Assembly: GCF_910589235.1 (NCBI RefSeq)
Contig: NC_060955.1
Span: 363,501 to 427,500 of the forward strand
DNA: 64,000 bases
Direction: 5' to 3'
DNA from: Vespa crabro
Lineage: Eukaryota > Arthropoda > Insecta > Hymenoptera > Vespidae
Shown here in pieces: positions 63,375 to 64,000 of the stretch (position 1 is its first letter; every line of letters starts with the position of its first letter). The notes below the pieces were generated by a model. That model searched no databases. It was given only the letters and a program-made list of their open reading frames with translations, and was not told where the DNA came from. A program made the translations under genes and the position numbers.

Positions 63375-64000
63375 AAAGATAAAAAGAGTTTAGTCGGCGT
63401 TAGGATACCTCCACGATTTGTATTTCGAAGAAAGTAAAAGAAAAGAAGAAAAGCAAGCAAGCCGAGTTCACGAAAAGTTTTTCCAATTAAGCGCGACCGT
63501 TAAGTCCAACTCGTTCGCCTTTATTAACGCGAACGTCGATTAGAAAAACGATCGGTCCACGTTGCTGTACAAGTACACGAGTCAGAAACTTTCTTTAATC
63601 TCTTTTGCAAATGTTAACTAACGCTTTGCGTCGATCCGTGCGAACGCTGATACCTTAGTTTTTATTCCTTTTGTCCCTTTCTCTTTTACGTAAAATAAAA
63701 GGAAAGAGAGTCTCGATGTAGCAGCGATATTAGAGTCTCTCATTAGTATTTTCTTCGACTAATCCAGAAGATATCGTTTCGAAGGATCTTCCGAAATACA
63801 ACCGGTAGAGGGTCGAATTAAACTGAGATGGTGGAAAGACGAAAGAAAAAGAGGAGAGATACGACGGCACGAAATTGTGGAAAAATCGAGAAAACAGGAT
63901 CGTCCTTTCCCTCCGGACGTAAGGAGGGAGAGGATCGCCCCTGGATATCGCTCGAATACACCACTTAACCCCCGTGTCCCGTCTTAGCCTCGAATAAGAG

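Larger units (their letters stand above)
48764..64000. other. Intron-like stretch downstream of exon C
   Basis: The next rhomboid exon should begin in phase 0 and continue TM1, followed by a YRPD-x-R-x-E-x-WRF-type loop, then GASG. I see none of these motifs on the + strand here, so the catalytic exons probably lie beyond the window or are very short. Contents are simple repeats, an exact 26-bp element in two copies (54600 and 55208), small tandem duplications, a long (ATT)n and a GC-rich (GAC)n island near 60.6 kb. Confidence 0.65.

Noticed and set aside
63114..63437. Plus-strand frame of 107 codons after a CT/C-rich tract
   Set aside because: Not in register with a rhomboid motif, ends in a GA-derived Arg-Glu repeat, and unrecognised.

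Overview
The window looks like a piece of an insect nuclear genome, most probably from a hymenopteran (bee, ant or wasp), though I cannot name the species. The sequence is AT-leaning but not CpG-poor. It is crowded with (GA/CT)n, (TA)n and poly-T tracts, has short exons bounded by GT/AG sites inside very long non-coding stretches, and shows no bacterial gene layout.

The only protein-coding gene I can identify with confidence is a rhomboid-type intramembrane serine protease (rhomboid / stet / RHBDL family) on the + strand. Three coding exons are visible. Exon A (23777-23889) encodes the cytosolic linker that follows the EF-hand region in stet/RHBDL-like proteins. Exon B (28778-28983) is a separate first coding exon with its own GC-rich promoter and a long leader that contains no ATG. 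Exon C (48646-48763) is shared and carries the juxtamembrane YYADHYTCCPPP motif and the start of the first membrane helix. Exons A and B both end after the second base of a codon, and exon C begins by supplying the third. Either can therefore be spliced to C in frame. My reading is one gene with two N-termini: a long form whose EF-hand exons lie upstream of the window or were not seen, and a short form like Drosophila Rho started from exon B. The catalytic membrane core was not found here and should lie beyond position 64000, or in short exons I missed.

Layout: 1-23776 is upstream or intronic sequence with no supported gene. 23777-28983 holds exon A, a 4 kb spacer, the exon-B promoter (Inr repeats near 28033-28060) and exon B. 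28984-48645 is a roughly 19.7 kb intron. 48646-48763 is exon C. 48764-64000 is intron-like, with an exact 26-bp repeated element near 54.6 and 55.2 kb, an (ATT)n tract of 138 bp and a GC-rich (GAC)n island near 60.6 kb. Most long open frames elsewhere are produced by CT/GA repeats or lack an ATG.

I found no tRNA, rRNA, CRISPR array or intact transposon. Family assignments come from recalled knowledge of rhomboid proteins, not from a search.
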